64,000 nt of DNA from Cryptomeria japonica (GCF_030272615.1 NC_081411.1:187433449-187497448), one strand, 5' to 3'. Positions 22,847 through 35,007 are shown, counted from the stretch's first letter. Notes: a model not told the origin generated them from the sequence alone. Program-made: numbers and translations.

Positions 22847-23468
22847 ATTAGGTGCAACTTAGGTGAATGCACTTAAGTCTATAATGCAACTAAGCAATGC
22901 AAGATGGGTCCCAGCTACAAGGCCATGTTAGGTACCCATGTACAAATGCAAATGCAATCTCTCATAGAGTGGGGAAAGAGAGAAAAACCCAATGGGAAAA
23001 AATCCTCCCCCAAAAGAGAGATGAAAACTATACAAAGAACTCTAAAAAAAGAACGCGAAGGACAAAACCCAATGTGAGGAAAAATTCCCCCCCATATGAG
23101 AGAAGAAGAGAGACTAAGTAGCCCCCCCTTAATGTAGAATCTGCACCAATGATAGAAGCTCAAAACTGAATGAATAAACTACTCCATGAACGATGAACAA
23201 TGTTCCTCCCCTTAGGAAGAAACAAAACCAAAGGTGTATCCATGAAGTCTCCCCAATCATTAAGGGAAGATGGAAAAAAACTCATGATGAATGAAGTCTC
23301 TGAAAACTGCTCAAGTGTTCCCATGTCATTGTTGAAAGTTACCCCCTCCGAAGGTGGTGTATTGATCCACACTGTTGAAAAAGGCACTCCAAGATCTAGT
23401 GGAGATTAATGTAGAACATGATCCAAAGACTCATATGTCTCCTCTAAAGATTAAGAGACCTTCTCCAA
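22847..23468 (-). other. Non-coding 3' internal region
   Basis: This lies between the end of the gag-protease frame and the 3' LTR. Two related purine- and C-rich phrases (around AACCCAATG, a G/A run, then a CCCCC run) occur near 22988-23030 and 23068-23110, about 80 bp apart. No frame with a known motif is present. Confidence 0.5.
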
Positions 23469-25289
23469 CTATTGTACATAAGACTCCACAATCATGTCAG
23501 CCTCAAAAGAATGATCATGTAGAGAATGAACAAGAGGGTCAAAGTGTTCCCTTGCAAAAATAAAAGAAGGATCATCTTCATCAAAGAGAAGATGAATGTC
23601 ATCAATGATGTCTCCCAAATCTGTAATGTAGGACTCCACAAACAAACCTACAATATTTGTCAAGTAGTTGTCCCAAGAAATTGAAGCTACAAGACAAGAT
23701 ATATCCTGTTGCATTGAATCACAAGAAGGCAAAATTATCGCATCATCTACATCATTAGGTGCAATAGGCAATGTGATATCAAGAGGAGGAGATGAAATGC
23801 AAGGCTCGAGAATGGGGTCACATGTGAGAATCCCCAAGTTCAAGTACCCAAAGTTCTCCTCAAAATTTGAATCATCAAAAGTAGTGTGATCATCATATGT
23901 AAAATCATCCTCATCAATAGGAACAAAATCCAAAAAGGAATATAACCGAGATGCATGATCCACAACCCCAGTCACAATGATAGCTCTACTCTCCAAGTCT
24001 CTAATGATAATTGACTCAGGTGTGAATTCCACAGTTTTCTTTGTTACCCCATGTGTAATTTGATAGATGGAAAGAATATTGTTTGTCAAATGGGGTACAC
24101 ATAACACATCATTGAAGGATTTATCCCCAATGGCAATAGATCTTTTCTCAATCACATCCATGTATGTATGATTGCCCATCAAAATATGCGACATGGTGCA
24201 AGGCTGAAATGAAGAGAACATAGACAACGAAGATGCCATATGATCAAAAGCCCTTGAAACTAGAAGCCATCTCCCTGAATCATGACTTGTAGTAGCACAG
24301 AGAGCTTGTCCTTTTCTTTTCCCAAAAAAATGAGTTTTTCCACTTGTTGAGGCCATGAATGCTTGCCCTTTCCCCTTTCATTGTGAGGAAGTAGAAGGTG
24401 ATGAATACTCCTTCTTGTAGGCATTAGGAAAATTAATGTTGTTCTTTTTGAGGATATGTAGGAGCTCATCAATCTTCTTAGAATGGCAACAACACTCCTC
24501 GTGACCAACCTTTTTACAATAGGCACAAGAAGGTCTCTCCTTCTTTGGTGAAATGTCCTTCTTGGAAGAGGATGAATCTCCTTGTTGTGGAGAAGGTGGT
24601 TCTTTGTCCTTAGGCTTTGATTGCCCTTTCTTCTTGTTTGAGTTGTCCTTTCCTTCATTTCCTTTGGTCCCTTGAGTTGCCACTAATGCTTGAGACTAAG
24701 AAGTCTTAAGAATGCCCATGCTTATCAACTTGTTTGCTCCATCATCAAATGTAGGCATTGTGTAGCTTGAATCCATTGTCATCATATGGGTTTGGAAACT
24801 AGAAACAAATGCTAGATATTCTTGTGGACGCTTGCCCATCAAATTGAAGATCAATTGAGTATCCTGCTTATCAATGCCACAATCCTTGAGTTGTGCCCTC
24901 AACTCTTTTGTCTTAGTGACATAATCTTGTATTGTATCAAATTTCTTGGGATCTAACATGGTGAGATCACTATCAATTTGATATGCCCAAATCTCATCAA
25001 CTTGACCATACAAGTCTTGAAACTTTTGTCAAGCATCCTTAATTAAGCTATATTTTTTAATATGAAAGATGAGATCTTTTGATACATAGTTTCTCAAGGT
25101 ACCACTTTTCATGATGTTCTTAGTGAGCCAATCCAAGTGACCATTGGGATTAGCCTTAGGATCAGTGGGAGAATCAATAGTTCCATCAATGTAATGATCT
25201 AACCCTTTTTCCATTAGTTTACTCCATGCATCAATTTTCCAAGTAGCATAATTATGTGGAGTTAAGAGAGGAAACTTAGGAGAACCCAT
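23469..25289 (-). pseudogene. gag: Copia-like Gag and dead protease in one frame with three stops
   Basis: The start chosen is the ATG at 25289 (MGSPKFPLLTPHNYATWKID), since PHNYATWK is the usual copia Gag start. The same phase runs to 23469 and is broken only by stops at 25029-25031 (TGA), 24696-24698 (TAG) and 24378-24380 (TGA). The Gag core (KKFDTIQDYVTKTKELRAQL) is followed by a basic linker and a perfect zinc knuckle CAYCKKVGHEECCC near 24490-24530. The protease region reads WLLVSRAFDHMAS where WLLDSGASDHM is expected, so the catalytic Asp and Gly are lost. A pre-integrase trace (DHASRLYSF) and about 150 acidic residues of unknown role complete it. Confidence 0.8.
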
Positions 25290-25319
25290 ATCAAAAAAAT
25301 GAAAGAACACAAGAGACAC

Positions 25320-25378
25320 CAAAAAAAAAAAAAAACTCAATCAAAGTACACCCCCCCCTCCCCCCCGCAAAAAAAAAA
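25320..25378. repeat. Low-complexity A- and C-runs
   Basis: A 15-base A-run, then C-runs of about nine and seven separated by CT, then a further A-run. It lies just upstream of gag on the minus strand. Such runs mutate by slippage and are prone to sequencing error. Confidence 0.8.
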
Positions 25379-26018
25379 TGATGATTTTGGCACTTTATAT
25401 GTAGTGCGCATACAATAGGCCACTTGCAAACAATGACAAAGTGGATTTCTGATTTTTTTTTACAACTACCCCAATAGGATTAGAACTACAATGCAAAAGA
25501 CCAAAAGTATAGATCTATGCAATACAAGTGCCAAATTGGCCAAAAAAAGACCATATGTTGAAAGTACAATTTACACTCCAAATCGCTACAAACTGATAAA
25601 TTATTATGAAAGTAGAAAAAAAATCATGCACTTTAAAAAAAAAAGGGCACCTAAAAGGGAGTTCGTATGAGCCCAAACGGAGTCCTGGAACTTGCGGAAA
25701 TGAGGATTGGACAGGTACAGTCACCAAAAACTGAATTTTTTGATAAATATATCCACCCAAATCAAAAAATAATACCCCCACAATAAAGTACACAAAAAAT
25801 TAACCCATTTCAAAAAACATTTCACTAAAAAAGGAGACAGAATGAGCAAGATATGAGCTTTCAAAGTTGGGCAAAAAATCAAAACTGCTCAACAATGAGG
25901 GGCTGATAAATTTTTTAAAATGATGACGTCAGCAAACCATAGGGTTAAATTTGATGGTCATATGGCCATCACCAAAACTTCACCTCCCTACCTGTGCGGA
26001 TGTCTGTACTGTACGGAC

Positions 26019-26355
26019 TGACACGTGTCAGACGATGATTAATTATGTATCATACGGAATATGACATAGTGGTCCCGCATGTCTGGTGACGTGGCAATGA
26101 CTGAGCGCAAAGGTGGCAGTATGTTTTCTGATGTGTTTGCTTATTTTTTGCTGACGTGGTAGCCAACTGGGTGGTCGTATAGTGACGTGGCGCAATCAAC
26201 ATGTGACATGTGTCGTAAAAGTGTAAATTATGCAACCGATGTGGCGGCCAAACTATGTTGTATGAGGCACTGAGCTAGCAGTTGAACAAGTCACATGGGC
26301 GAATAATGGAGGGTCATGTGGCAGTCGCGTGTTGAATGTGAGTGTGCCACGTGGC
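26019..26355. promoter_or_regulatory. Cluster of ACGT (G-box/TGACG-like) motifs in the element leader
   Basis: Within about 340 bp there are two palindromes, TGACACGTGTCA (26019-26030) and GCCACGTGGC (26346-26355). TGACGTGG also occurs three times, near 26087, 26152 and 26183. ACGT cores of this kind are binding sites for plant bZIP factors. They lie between the 5' LTR and gag, downstream of the expected transcription start. Any regulatory role is inferred from the motifs alone. Confidence 0.4.
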
Positions 26356-27096
26356 GGTGGTCACACTATCTTCGTGCGCGGTGAAATGAAGTCATTGGTG
26401 GTCGGGATGCCAAGTGGCAGGGCGGTGGGACTAGTGTCATGGAGGGCCTAGAATGGGAACACAGCCGAGGCGGCAGAGAACGTCGCCGAGAAAAAAATCG
26501 TCAAAGCAGAGGGGGCCAGGAGATCGTCGGTGTGGGGAGCAAAAACGTCGGTGAAGAGCCGTGAGGTGGTCGGCAACCAAGAAGGAGTCATGAGGTTGTC
26601 ACCGGTCGGGAGAGAAGTGTCGGAAGAGGTTGTTGGAGCAGCGTCGATAGCAAGCATACGGATCTGAAAGGTGCAATGGCCAGAAAGTGTGCAAGCCTTG
26701 CAAACCTACAGTCTACATACCCTACAACTATGCAATGGATAGAGTACGATATATTTTGGTTTAAAACAAAACTTTTACAGAGCCCCCAATTTACATATAA
26801 AAAAAACTGCAGTTAATATAATGAAATTAAAAAAATTCACATATTAAAAAATGTATATATAGATATATTTTTAATAAAATATGTACTGCCTAGCCAAATA
26901 GGCTAATTTTTTCCTCCAAAACCGATTTTCTTCAAAATAGGCCGAATTTATAGTTAAAATTCATGGAAATGGCCTTCCAAACACAATGGTGAGGTCAAAT
27001 TTGGTCTAGAATGCATCTATAAGATGTTGCTCCTTAGATCTGCCTCTTGACCTCCTTCAAAGACACAATAAAATCTCTCCAAAGGCTATGCAAAGG

Positions 27097-27118
27097 TGCT
27101 CTAACCGCTTTGATATCA
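27097..27118 (-). other. Primer binding site, altered
   Basis: Directly beside the LTR the minus strand reads TGATATCAAAGCGG, close to the TGGTATCAAAG seen in the gypsy element at 57520. The third base differs from the expected TGG. Confidence 0.55.
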
Positions 27119-27498
27119 TGTGAGATTATGCTTGAAGCAACCAAGATCAAAGAGACCAAAAGATAGTACAATAAAGAGAGATAAAATATGACAAAAATAA
27201 ATTGCATTCCTATCAATGAGATGCAAGGGTAGGTGGGGGTAGGTAGGAGAAATAGTAAAATATTCTACATGAGATGGATCACCCACCGAAGGTGGAATTA
27301 TCATCCCAAAATAAGTGGATATGATAAAGTAACAACAATATCACACCATAAAAGGTGGAAATTCTTCTACAAACACACTCCCAATGTATGCACATATTCC
27401 TAAGTGTCTCATATGCAAACTACAATGTAATGCATGTACCTAGGTAAACTTAAGTAAAGTGTAATTATATCCAAGATAAATAAATAATTACACCAACA
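27119..27498 (-). repeat. 5' LTR (380 bp) of the non-autonomous copia element, internally deleted
   Basis: The edges TGTGAGATTATG and TTACACCAACA match the 3' LTR. Relative to it, two internal segments are missing (108 and 400 bp), and about 12 bp of GGTAGGTGGG-type sequence is duplicated near 27232. The lengths agree: 876 minus 508 plus about 12 gives 380. Confidence 0.85.
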
Positions 27499-27503
27499 AA
27501 GGG

Positions 27504-28016
27504 AAAGTATTGGAGCCAAAAGTATCCCTTCAAATTCTAAGGAGGCAATCCAAGAGTTGGGGATGTTTGGAATGAAGATTCTTCTTTGGGCACCTTGTTT
27601 AGTGCTTTATAGTTCTTGGCAAGTCGAAAATCAACATTTTGGATGTAGAAATTATGAGGAACAATTGAATGTACAGTTACTCTCCAAGAATAAGGATAAG
27701 TTGAGGCATAAAGAGGTTGCCCACAAGTTCACATGTGCTTCCATATGGGAGGCAAAGAGGAGAATGGAAGTGAATGTATTGTAATCCCATTTATTTGAAG
27801 ATAATGCATACTTGTCCTTTTTTCTTGGTGGAGGTTTTTCACGACGATTTCTCCACATAAATATTGTGTTATGTCATGTTCTTATGTTGTTGATTTGTGT
27901 CTCTTTTTTGCTCTCTTATGATGATGTAATGCTTTATTTATTGTTGGTACAAGTTCACACAAGGTAGTGTTGTTAAGCATGATACAATGGCTGAATTTTA
28001 GCATCATAAAGAAATG
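27504..28016. other. Unassigned spacer between two elements
   Basis: About 510 bp with no gene. A plus-strand frame at 27557-27784 has no recognised motif. The sequence is the right-hand flank of one insertion and the left-hand flank of the next. Confidence 0.4.
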
Positions 28017-28021
28017 GATTT

Positions 28022-29247
28022 TGTTGGCAACAACAATGAAGAAATCTGAGAGGGGGATGAATCAGTTTTCACCAGATCTACAAACTTATTCACAAATTCA
28101 AATCTGACAAATTGTAGTAATAACAGAGATAACCAAATTGAAAGCACAACATGCAACACCAATATTTTGACGTGGAAAACCTGGTTAAGGTAAAAACCAT
28201 GGTGGGAACCTACCCACAGTAAGATAATACTTTGCAATATTATGTGAAAATATTAAAATGGGGAATGCACATGCATTCAGGCACACTGCTCAAAAGATAA
28301 TGACCTGAAGGCTACAACCCTCAGGGAAGTCTCACGGACTTACAACAAGATTCGGACTACAATCCAAAAGAAATGAACTAAAAGAATATCATCTCCAAAT
28401 GCTTGATTACAGTTCCTCTTATGCACAATTGTTTGTTCTGCAACACCAATCTCTACTCAATCACAATGTCGAAGGATGAATCACTTGCTCACACATACAC
28501 CACTATCTCATAAGGAAAACACAACCTCGATACCCAAAATTACATGAGTATATCACCTATATATACAATTCATCAACCTTGACAACAAGGTTGGCTAAAC
28601 CCTCAACTCACAATTACTAAATTACGTCACACGATACAAAGATCGACCACTGGACCAATATAATGATTTACATGACATAACATGGACCTAAATCAAATTT
28701 TCAAACACTCAACTCCACTAGAAATCACACCAAGATCAACCGCAATACGATACACCACCAGAAATGCCGCATAACATGAAAAATCATCACTGGGTCATGA
28801 AAACCACCAATAACTCGCAACGATCAATGTGGATCATCAAAATAAATAGGACACAACTAGGAAACACTAGCAAGAATGTTAAAATGATCAGTAACAGCTA
28901 CACCAACACCACTTATCAAATCTTCATCGATCAACATCTGAAAACTCAAGAACACATCCAATCAAAAACTATCCCAAAGAAAGATAACTTGCAAAGCACC
29001 AAATCACGAACCATCTGAAATGAAGATACATGGGATCATTCAAAACAATATCCCAAAATATCTGATCAAGATCTAATCACACCAGAATATACCGGAGGAA
29101 ATACTGAATTCTACAAAGCACCAACACAGGAATCAAAACTGCAAACCGGATCATGAGATCTTCTCAATCTGCAATCACTGGAGCAATTCACGAGACTATG
29201 TTGACATAAATAGCAACAACATATCATAGTAGAAAAAATGTCCAACT
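28022..29247 (-). repeat. 3' LTR of the GATTT copia element
   Basis: The left edge is TGTTGGCAAC. The right edge is AATGTCCAAC followed by T where A is expected, next to TATCTCCCC, the complement of the polypurine tract. A TATA-like CTATATATAC near 28557 would be the minus-strand promoter. Confidence 0.85.
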
Positions 29248-29559
29248 ATCTCCCCATTTGGTATTGATGGCAACATATGAATGTGAAAAACAATCAATGC
29301 AAAGAAATAAGATATCTCCAGCAAACTCCCCCTAAGATCAAGACAGATAAAGAAGCTTTTCACATGATCTCTCTCCCCCTTTGACATTAATGAAAAAGGT
29401 CCTCAAAACAAAAAACCAAACTCTCCCCTTTAGAAAAAATGAATCTCTCCCCCTAAAACACATAACCAGACTACTCCACCAGAAGAGCAGCACCAACCCA
29501 TCAATCTTGATAAAGAGATAAGACTGTGAAGTCCACCGGATTGATGCAAATCAATGCAT

Positions 29560-30960
29560 CTAGTTTTCATCAGGAGGGGTAGATACCCCTAACTTGTCTC
29601 TCAAATAGACAAATTTATCTACAGGCAAAGTTTTGGTGAAAATATCAGCAGTCTGTTCCTTTGTAGATACATACTCTAGCTTCACTTTCTCTTCACTGAC
29701 TTGTTCTCTCAAGTAATGATATTTGATTGACACATGTTTAGTTTTTGAATGTTGCACCAAATTCTTTGACATGTTAATAGCATTGGAATTATCACAGTAT
29801 ATGATAGTAGGCTCATCATGGATAACATTGATATCCTTCGACATTTTCTTCATCTAAATTACCTAAGTGCAATTACTAGTAGCAGTAATGTACTCAGCTT
29901 CAAAAGTAGATAAAGATACTAAATCTTGGTTCTTACTAGCCCATGAAACCAATTTCTTACCCAAAAAGAATGCCCCACTAGTACTACTCTTCTAGTCATC
30001 TACATCACCAGCCCAATCAGCATCAGTGTAAGCACATAACATGAAATTATCATTCCTCGAATACTACAAACCATAATCAACATCAGTGTAAGCACATAAC
30101 ACGAAATCATCATTCCTCAGATACCACAAACCATAATCCACTCTCTTTCGGATCAGCTTGATATCTAGCAGCCATACACACAACATGCATAATGTCTAGT
30201 CTGGTCTGAGTAAGATTTAGTAGTACACCAACCATAGATCTGTACAAACTCTGATTAGCTTTCAGAGATTCATCATTCTTAGATAATTGGCAGCCAGTCA
30301 CCATCTAACCCAAACTTCTTCAACAATTCCCTCACATATTTAGTTTGAGATATAAATATATCTTTTCTAGTATGTGAAATCTGCAAACCTACGAAAAATT
30401 CCATCTCACCTATCATAGACATCTCAAATCACCGACAAACTTCATGTGCAAGTCATCATCTCCTCCAAAGATAATATCATCAACAAAGACTTCAACAATC
30501 AAGATGGTATAATTCTCAATCTTAGTACAGATTACAATCAGCAACACCTTTGTTAAATCCCAATTTCAACAAATACTTATCTAATCTAGCATACTAGTCT
30601 CTAGGGGCTTGTTTCAATCCATAAAGAGCTTTCTTCAGCTTACATACCACGTCTCCATCATCTGATAATGAAAATCCATTAGGTTGCTCAATGTAGACTT
30701 CTTTCTCAAGATCAACATTCAAAAAGGTAGATTTGACATCCATCTAATATACCTTGAAATCTTTATAAGCAGCATATGCAAGCAACAGTCTAACAACTTC
30801 AAGTCTGGCCACCATAGAAAAAGTCTCCTCATAGTCAATTCCTTCTTTTTATGAATATCCTTTGCATACCAATCTATCTTTGTTCCTGATAACTTCACCA
30901 GCTTCATTCAATTTATTCTTGAATACCCATTTAGTACCTATAACATTCTTATCTTTAGGT
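29560..30960 (-). pseudogene. pol: Copia RNase H and reverse transcriptase relic
   Basis: The RNase H end is open at 29560-29853 (TIIYCDNSNAINMSKN, VKLEYVSTKEQTADIFTK). To the right come RNase H and RT words in several phases: SLYRSMVGVLLNLTQTRLDI at 30110-30304, FVDDIIFGGDD near 30450-30490 (FVDD in place of YVDD), and KKALYGLKQAPRD near 30610. There are many stops. A 60-bp tandem duplication lies in RNase H at 30021-30140. Confidence 0.8.
30021..30140 (-). repeat. 60-bp tandem duplication in RNase H
   Basis: Units 30021-30080 and 30081-30140 both begin CATCAGTGTAAGCACATAAC and differ at about seven positions. The length is a multiple of three, so it would add 20 residues without shifting the frame. 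The divergence between copies shows it is old. Confidence 0.85.
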
Positions 30961-31139
30961 CTAGGCACAAGTACCCATGTGTTATTCTTTTCAATCTAAT
31001 TTAATTCTTCTTTCATAGCTCTCATCCAATTTTCATCTTTGCAAGCTTCAGCAACATCTTTAGGTTCAACTTTAGAAATCAAACGTACTTCTTCAGCAAC
31101 TAACCTTCTTCTAGTCATCACACCTTTATTTTTATCACC

Positions 31140-32673
31140 AATAATTTAATTTTCAGAATGATTCAATCTCACAGACCTAAGAGTCTTCTGATTGTTCTAA
31201 TTTTCAGGTTCTTGCACCTCTTCGCTGGTAGCAACAACATTTGGATTAATTGTCTCTACCGGATCAGTCTTCTTCAGTTCTTCAGTCTGAATAGGGGCTA
31301 GAACAACATGTTGTCCATCATCATATCCACATTCTCTGATCTCTTTTCCAAGGTTCTCATCCACCTTCACATTTGCACTTTCCACTATCTTTCTCAATCT
31401 TTTGTTGTAGCATCGCTAGGCTTTTCTCTTTGACGAATATCCCCAAGAAAATTCCTCAATCACTCCTTCCGTCAAACTTTCCTATATCCTCATCTCTCTT
31501 GATATAACATTTGATACCAAACACTCTGAAATATCTCACCAAACCATAGCTCATAAGGGGTCTTATCGGTATCACCTTTGATATGGACTCTTTTGAATGT
31601 GTAAATAGCAGTGCTAATAGCTTCTCTCGAATAGATCTTTGGAACATTTCCTTCAATCAACATAGTCCTTGCAGCATCCAAAATAGTTTTGTTCTTCCTT
31701 TCAACAAATCCATTCTGCTGAGGGGTTCTAGGAGCAGATAATTGTCTTCTAATCCCATGCTTTTCACAGAATGAGTCAAATTCATTAGAACACAATTCTC
31801 CTCCTTTGTCAGATCTCAAACATTTCACCTTCAATCCTGACTCAGCCTCAACCTTTGCTTTGAATATCTTGAATTTATCCAATGCTTCTGATTTCTCCTT
31901 AAAAAAGACAACCCACATCATCTTGGAATAATCATCAATTAGCAACATAAAATATTTGTCACCCTGCACACTTCTAACATTTGTAGGTCCACATAGGTCA
32001 ATATGCACAAGGTCTAGCAATCCATTAGATTTATATTGTTTTCTCTTGAAAGAAATCCTTGTTTGCTCACCCAACTGACATTCTTTACATATGGGATAGC
32101 AGGTTGAACAATCTTAGGCAAATCTCTAACAACTTGTGTAGAACTGATCTTAATCATTGAATCAAAATTAACATGACACATTCTCCTATGCCACAACCAA
32201 CTCTCATCAATCTGAGCAATCAAACAACTTTTCCTTCCAACATTCAAATGAAAAATGTTACCTTCAATCTTAGTCCCAGATGCAATCTCTATACCAAAGG
32301 CGTTTAGGATCTTGCATTTTCCATTCTTGAATTGTAGATCATAACCTTTATCAACCATATGTCCAACACTCAAAAGATTATGCTTCAAACCTTCAACATA
32401 CAAGACATCATCAGTATTATGCTTACCATCAAAGGAAATAGAACCTCTGCCACAGATCACACAGACTTTGTCATCTCCAAATCTTACTATTCCACCATCA
32501 TACCTTTTCATACTCACAAATTTGCTCTTATCACCGGTCATATGATGTGAACCACCACTATCAATCACCCATTCATCCTTTTCTTCAACTTTAGCAGCTA
32601 AAGCTTTCTCCTCAATAGTACAGCTAGTCGAATCAACAGTTATAGGTCCATCTTCTTTAATGGCAAGAAACAC
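31140..32673 (-). pseudogene. pol: Copia integrase, pre-integrase and protease
   Basis: The protease and pre-integrase are open at 32014-32673, and the protease catalytic site WVIDSGGSHHMTG is intact. The pre-integrase reads DESWLWHRRMCHVNFDSMIK. The integrase core is open at 31490-32074 with DLVHIDLCGP, LIDDYS and the catalytic Glu region TPQQNGFVERKN, but it shifts frame near 31500 and 32070. The integrase C-terminal and linker part (31140-31490) is broken. These would have processed Gag-Pol and inserted the cDNA. Confidence 0.85.
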
Positions 32674-32751
32674 AACTTCATCTTCTTCTGATTCTTCATC
32701 TGTAACACCTTCATCACCAATATAATAGCAGTTTTTCGGATTCCTATACTT

Positions 32752-33732
32752 CTAGTTAGACTTGTAAGGCTTATCATACTTCGCATGCTTCTCATATCTA
32801 TCATTCCTATCATGCTTATCAAACTTATCGTGCCTATCATATTTAGCCATTCTCTCTAGGAACCTAGAAGCAATTTGTCCTATCTTATTACAAGAGAAAA
32901 ATTTCAAAGGAAATTTTCCATCATACTTACCAGCTCCTTTAGGAAAAATTCGGGCAATCAATGCTTCAAGCTCATCTAGCTCTCTTTCTTTTTCTTCGAT
33001 TTCTCTTCTCTCTTTCATATTTGGATAGTCTACACTCATCAGGATCATACTTTTTTCTTTCTGGATACAGATGCTAATGCTCTAAATGTTGTCTTAGACT
33101 TTCCATATGATTCACCAAACTCGCTTAGTTCAAAAGAAACAATCTTTCCAACCAACATATCTCGTCATTGTAGTCACACTTTGGATCTCATCAATAGCAG
33201 CTACCTTGTGTTTATAAGTAGGAGGCAATGATATCAGCACCTTGGCAACAATTTCATCTTCTTCAAGGGTTCCACCAGCACATCTGATACCTAGGACAAG
33301 GTCATTCACCTTATCCATAAAAGAGTGTATGTTCTCATCTTCCCCCATTTTCAACATCTCATACTTTCCTTTCAAAATCTGCAGCTTAGCAACTTTCACT
33401 TGTTTGTCTCCTTCATATAGGGTCTCAAGCTTCTCCCAGATCTCATGTGTGGTCTGAAGTCCCATTACATTTGTCATCTCTGAATCAGTCAAGGCACTAA
33501 GAAACGCTTCCTTTGCTCTAATATTATTTTCAGCTTCCTTGATCTCATCAACAGTAACCGGTCCATTCTGAGGAATAGAATAAGCATTCTTCATGATCTT
33601 CCAATAATCTTCTCCATGACATTTCAAATGCACCTCCATCTGATTCTTCCATATAGCATAGTTACTTACATCAAATCTCATACTCTCCTTCTTAAAGATA
33701 ACACCTCTAGTTGCCATCCCGTATCTCCTCAA
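32752..33732 (-). pseudogene. gag: Copia gag with a degraded zinc knuckle
   Basis: A 200-codon frame at 33130-33732 contains NYAIWKNQMEVHLK and HEIWEKLETLYEGDKQVKVA, clear Retrotran_gag_2 signatures. A shifted frame at 32752-33048 continues with the zinc-knuckle region, which reads FFSCNKIGQIASRF. Relative to CFNCNKIGHxxSRC, the first Cys, the His and the last Cys are replaced, so zinc binding is lost. An Asp/Lys/His-rich tail follows. Confidence 0.85.
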
Positions 33733-33759
33733 GCGGTTAAGCTTCTTTTGGATGATCTA

Positions 33760-33770
33760 GCTCTGATACT
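33760..33770 (-). other. Primer binding site (initiator tRNA-Met type)
   Basis: The plus strand reads GCTCTGATACT, the complement of AGTATCAGAGC, one base off the standard TGGTATCAGAGC. Three bases separate it from the LTR edge at 33774. Confidence 0.8.
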
Positions 33771-33773
33771 AAT

Positions 33774-35002
33774 TATTGGCAACAACAATGAATAAAACTA
33801 AGAGGGGGGGGTGAATCAGTTTTCACCGTATCTACAAACTTAATCACAAATTAGAATCTGACAAACTACAGTAATAACATAGATAAGAAAATTGAAAGCA
33901 CAACACATAACACCAAGATTTTGATGTGGAAAACTCGGTTAAGGGAAAAACCATGGTGGGAACTTACCCACGGTAAGATGATACTTTGTAGTAGTATGTG
34001 AAAATATTACAATGGGGAATGCACATGCATTCAGGCACACTGTTCAAAAGATAATGACCCGGAAGGCTACAACCCTCAGGGAAGTCTCACTGACTTACAA
34101 CAAGATTCAGACTACAATCTAGAAGAAATGAAGTGAAACAATAGCATCTCCAAATGCCTGATTACAGTTCTGGTTAAGCACAATTGTCTACTCTGCAACA
34201 CCAATTTCTGCTCGATCACAATACAGAAGGATGAATCACTTGCTTGCATATACACCACTCTCTCATAAGGCAGACACAATCTCGATACCCAAAATTACAT
34301 GAGTATATCACCTATATATACAATTCATCAACCTTGACAAGAAGGTCGGCTAAACCCTCAACTCACAATTACAAAATTACATCACACGATACAAAGATCG
34401 ACCACCAGACCAATATAATGATTTACATGACATAACATGAACCTAAATAAAATTTCCAAATGCTCAACTCCACCGGAAATCATGTCAAGATCAACTGCAA
34501 TATGATACACCACCAGAAATATCGCATAACACAAAAATCATCACCGGATCATGAAAACCACCAATAACTCATACCGATCAATGCGGATCATCAAAACAAA
34601 TAGGATACAATTAGGAAACACCAACACATGTGTTAGAATCATCAATAATAGCTACACCAACACCACTTATCAAATCTTCATCGATCAACATCTGAAAACT
34701 CGAGAACACAGTCAATCAGCAACTGTCACAAAGAAAGATAACTTGTGGAGCACCAAATCATGAACCATCTAAAATGAAGGTACACAGGATCATCCTAAAC
34801 AATATCCCAAAAACCCAAATCAAGATTTGATCACAGTGGAATATACCGAAGGAAATACCAAACTTTGCAAAGCACCAACACAACAAATCAAAACTGCAAA
34901 CCGGATCATGAGATCTTCTCAATCTGCAATCACCAGAGCAATTCACAAGAATATGTTGACATCAATAACAACAACATATCCTAGCAGCAGTAATGTCCAA
35001 TG
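33774..35002 (-). repeat. 5' LTR of the GATTT copia element
   Basis: The left edge reads TATTGGCAAC where the 3' LTR has TGTTGGCAAC. The right edge reads GTCCAATG where CCAACA is expected, and GATTT follows. A TATA-like CTATATATAC at 34312-34321 is shared with the other LTR and would drive minus-strand transcription. Confidence 0.85.
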
Positions 35003-35007
35003 GATTT

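Larger units (their letters stand above)
21965..27498 (-). mobile_element. Non-autonomous Ty1/copia-like element (gag-protease only)
   Basis: Two related LTRs (21965-22840 and 27119-27498) bracket a minus-strand gag-protease frame. The flanks are GAGGG (21960-21964) and AAGGG (27499-27503), a target duplication with one mismatch. A primer site lies at 27097-27118 and a C-run complementary to a polypurine tract at 22841-22846. There is no integrase, reverse transcriptase or RNase H in the 5.5 kb, so movement would have needed help from a relative. A 1.8-kb leader separates the 5' LTR from gag. Confidence 0.85.
28022..35002 (-). mobile_element. Full-length but decayed Ty1/copia element, target duplication GATTT
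   Basis: Two LTRs of 1,226 and 1,229 bp enclose gag, protease, integrase, reverse transcriptase and RNase H in copia order on the minus strand. The flanks GATTT at 28017-28021 and 35003-35007 are identical. A hand comparison of about 330 bp of the two LTRs gives about 37 differences (about 11%), so the insertion is old. All coding blocks carry stops or shifts. Confidence 0.9.

Noticed and set aside
25320-25378. A-run considered as the poly(A) tail of a LINE
   Set aside because: It lies between the leader and gag of an LTR element and is followed by C-runs; there is no LINE coding sequence nearby.
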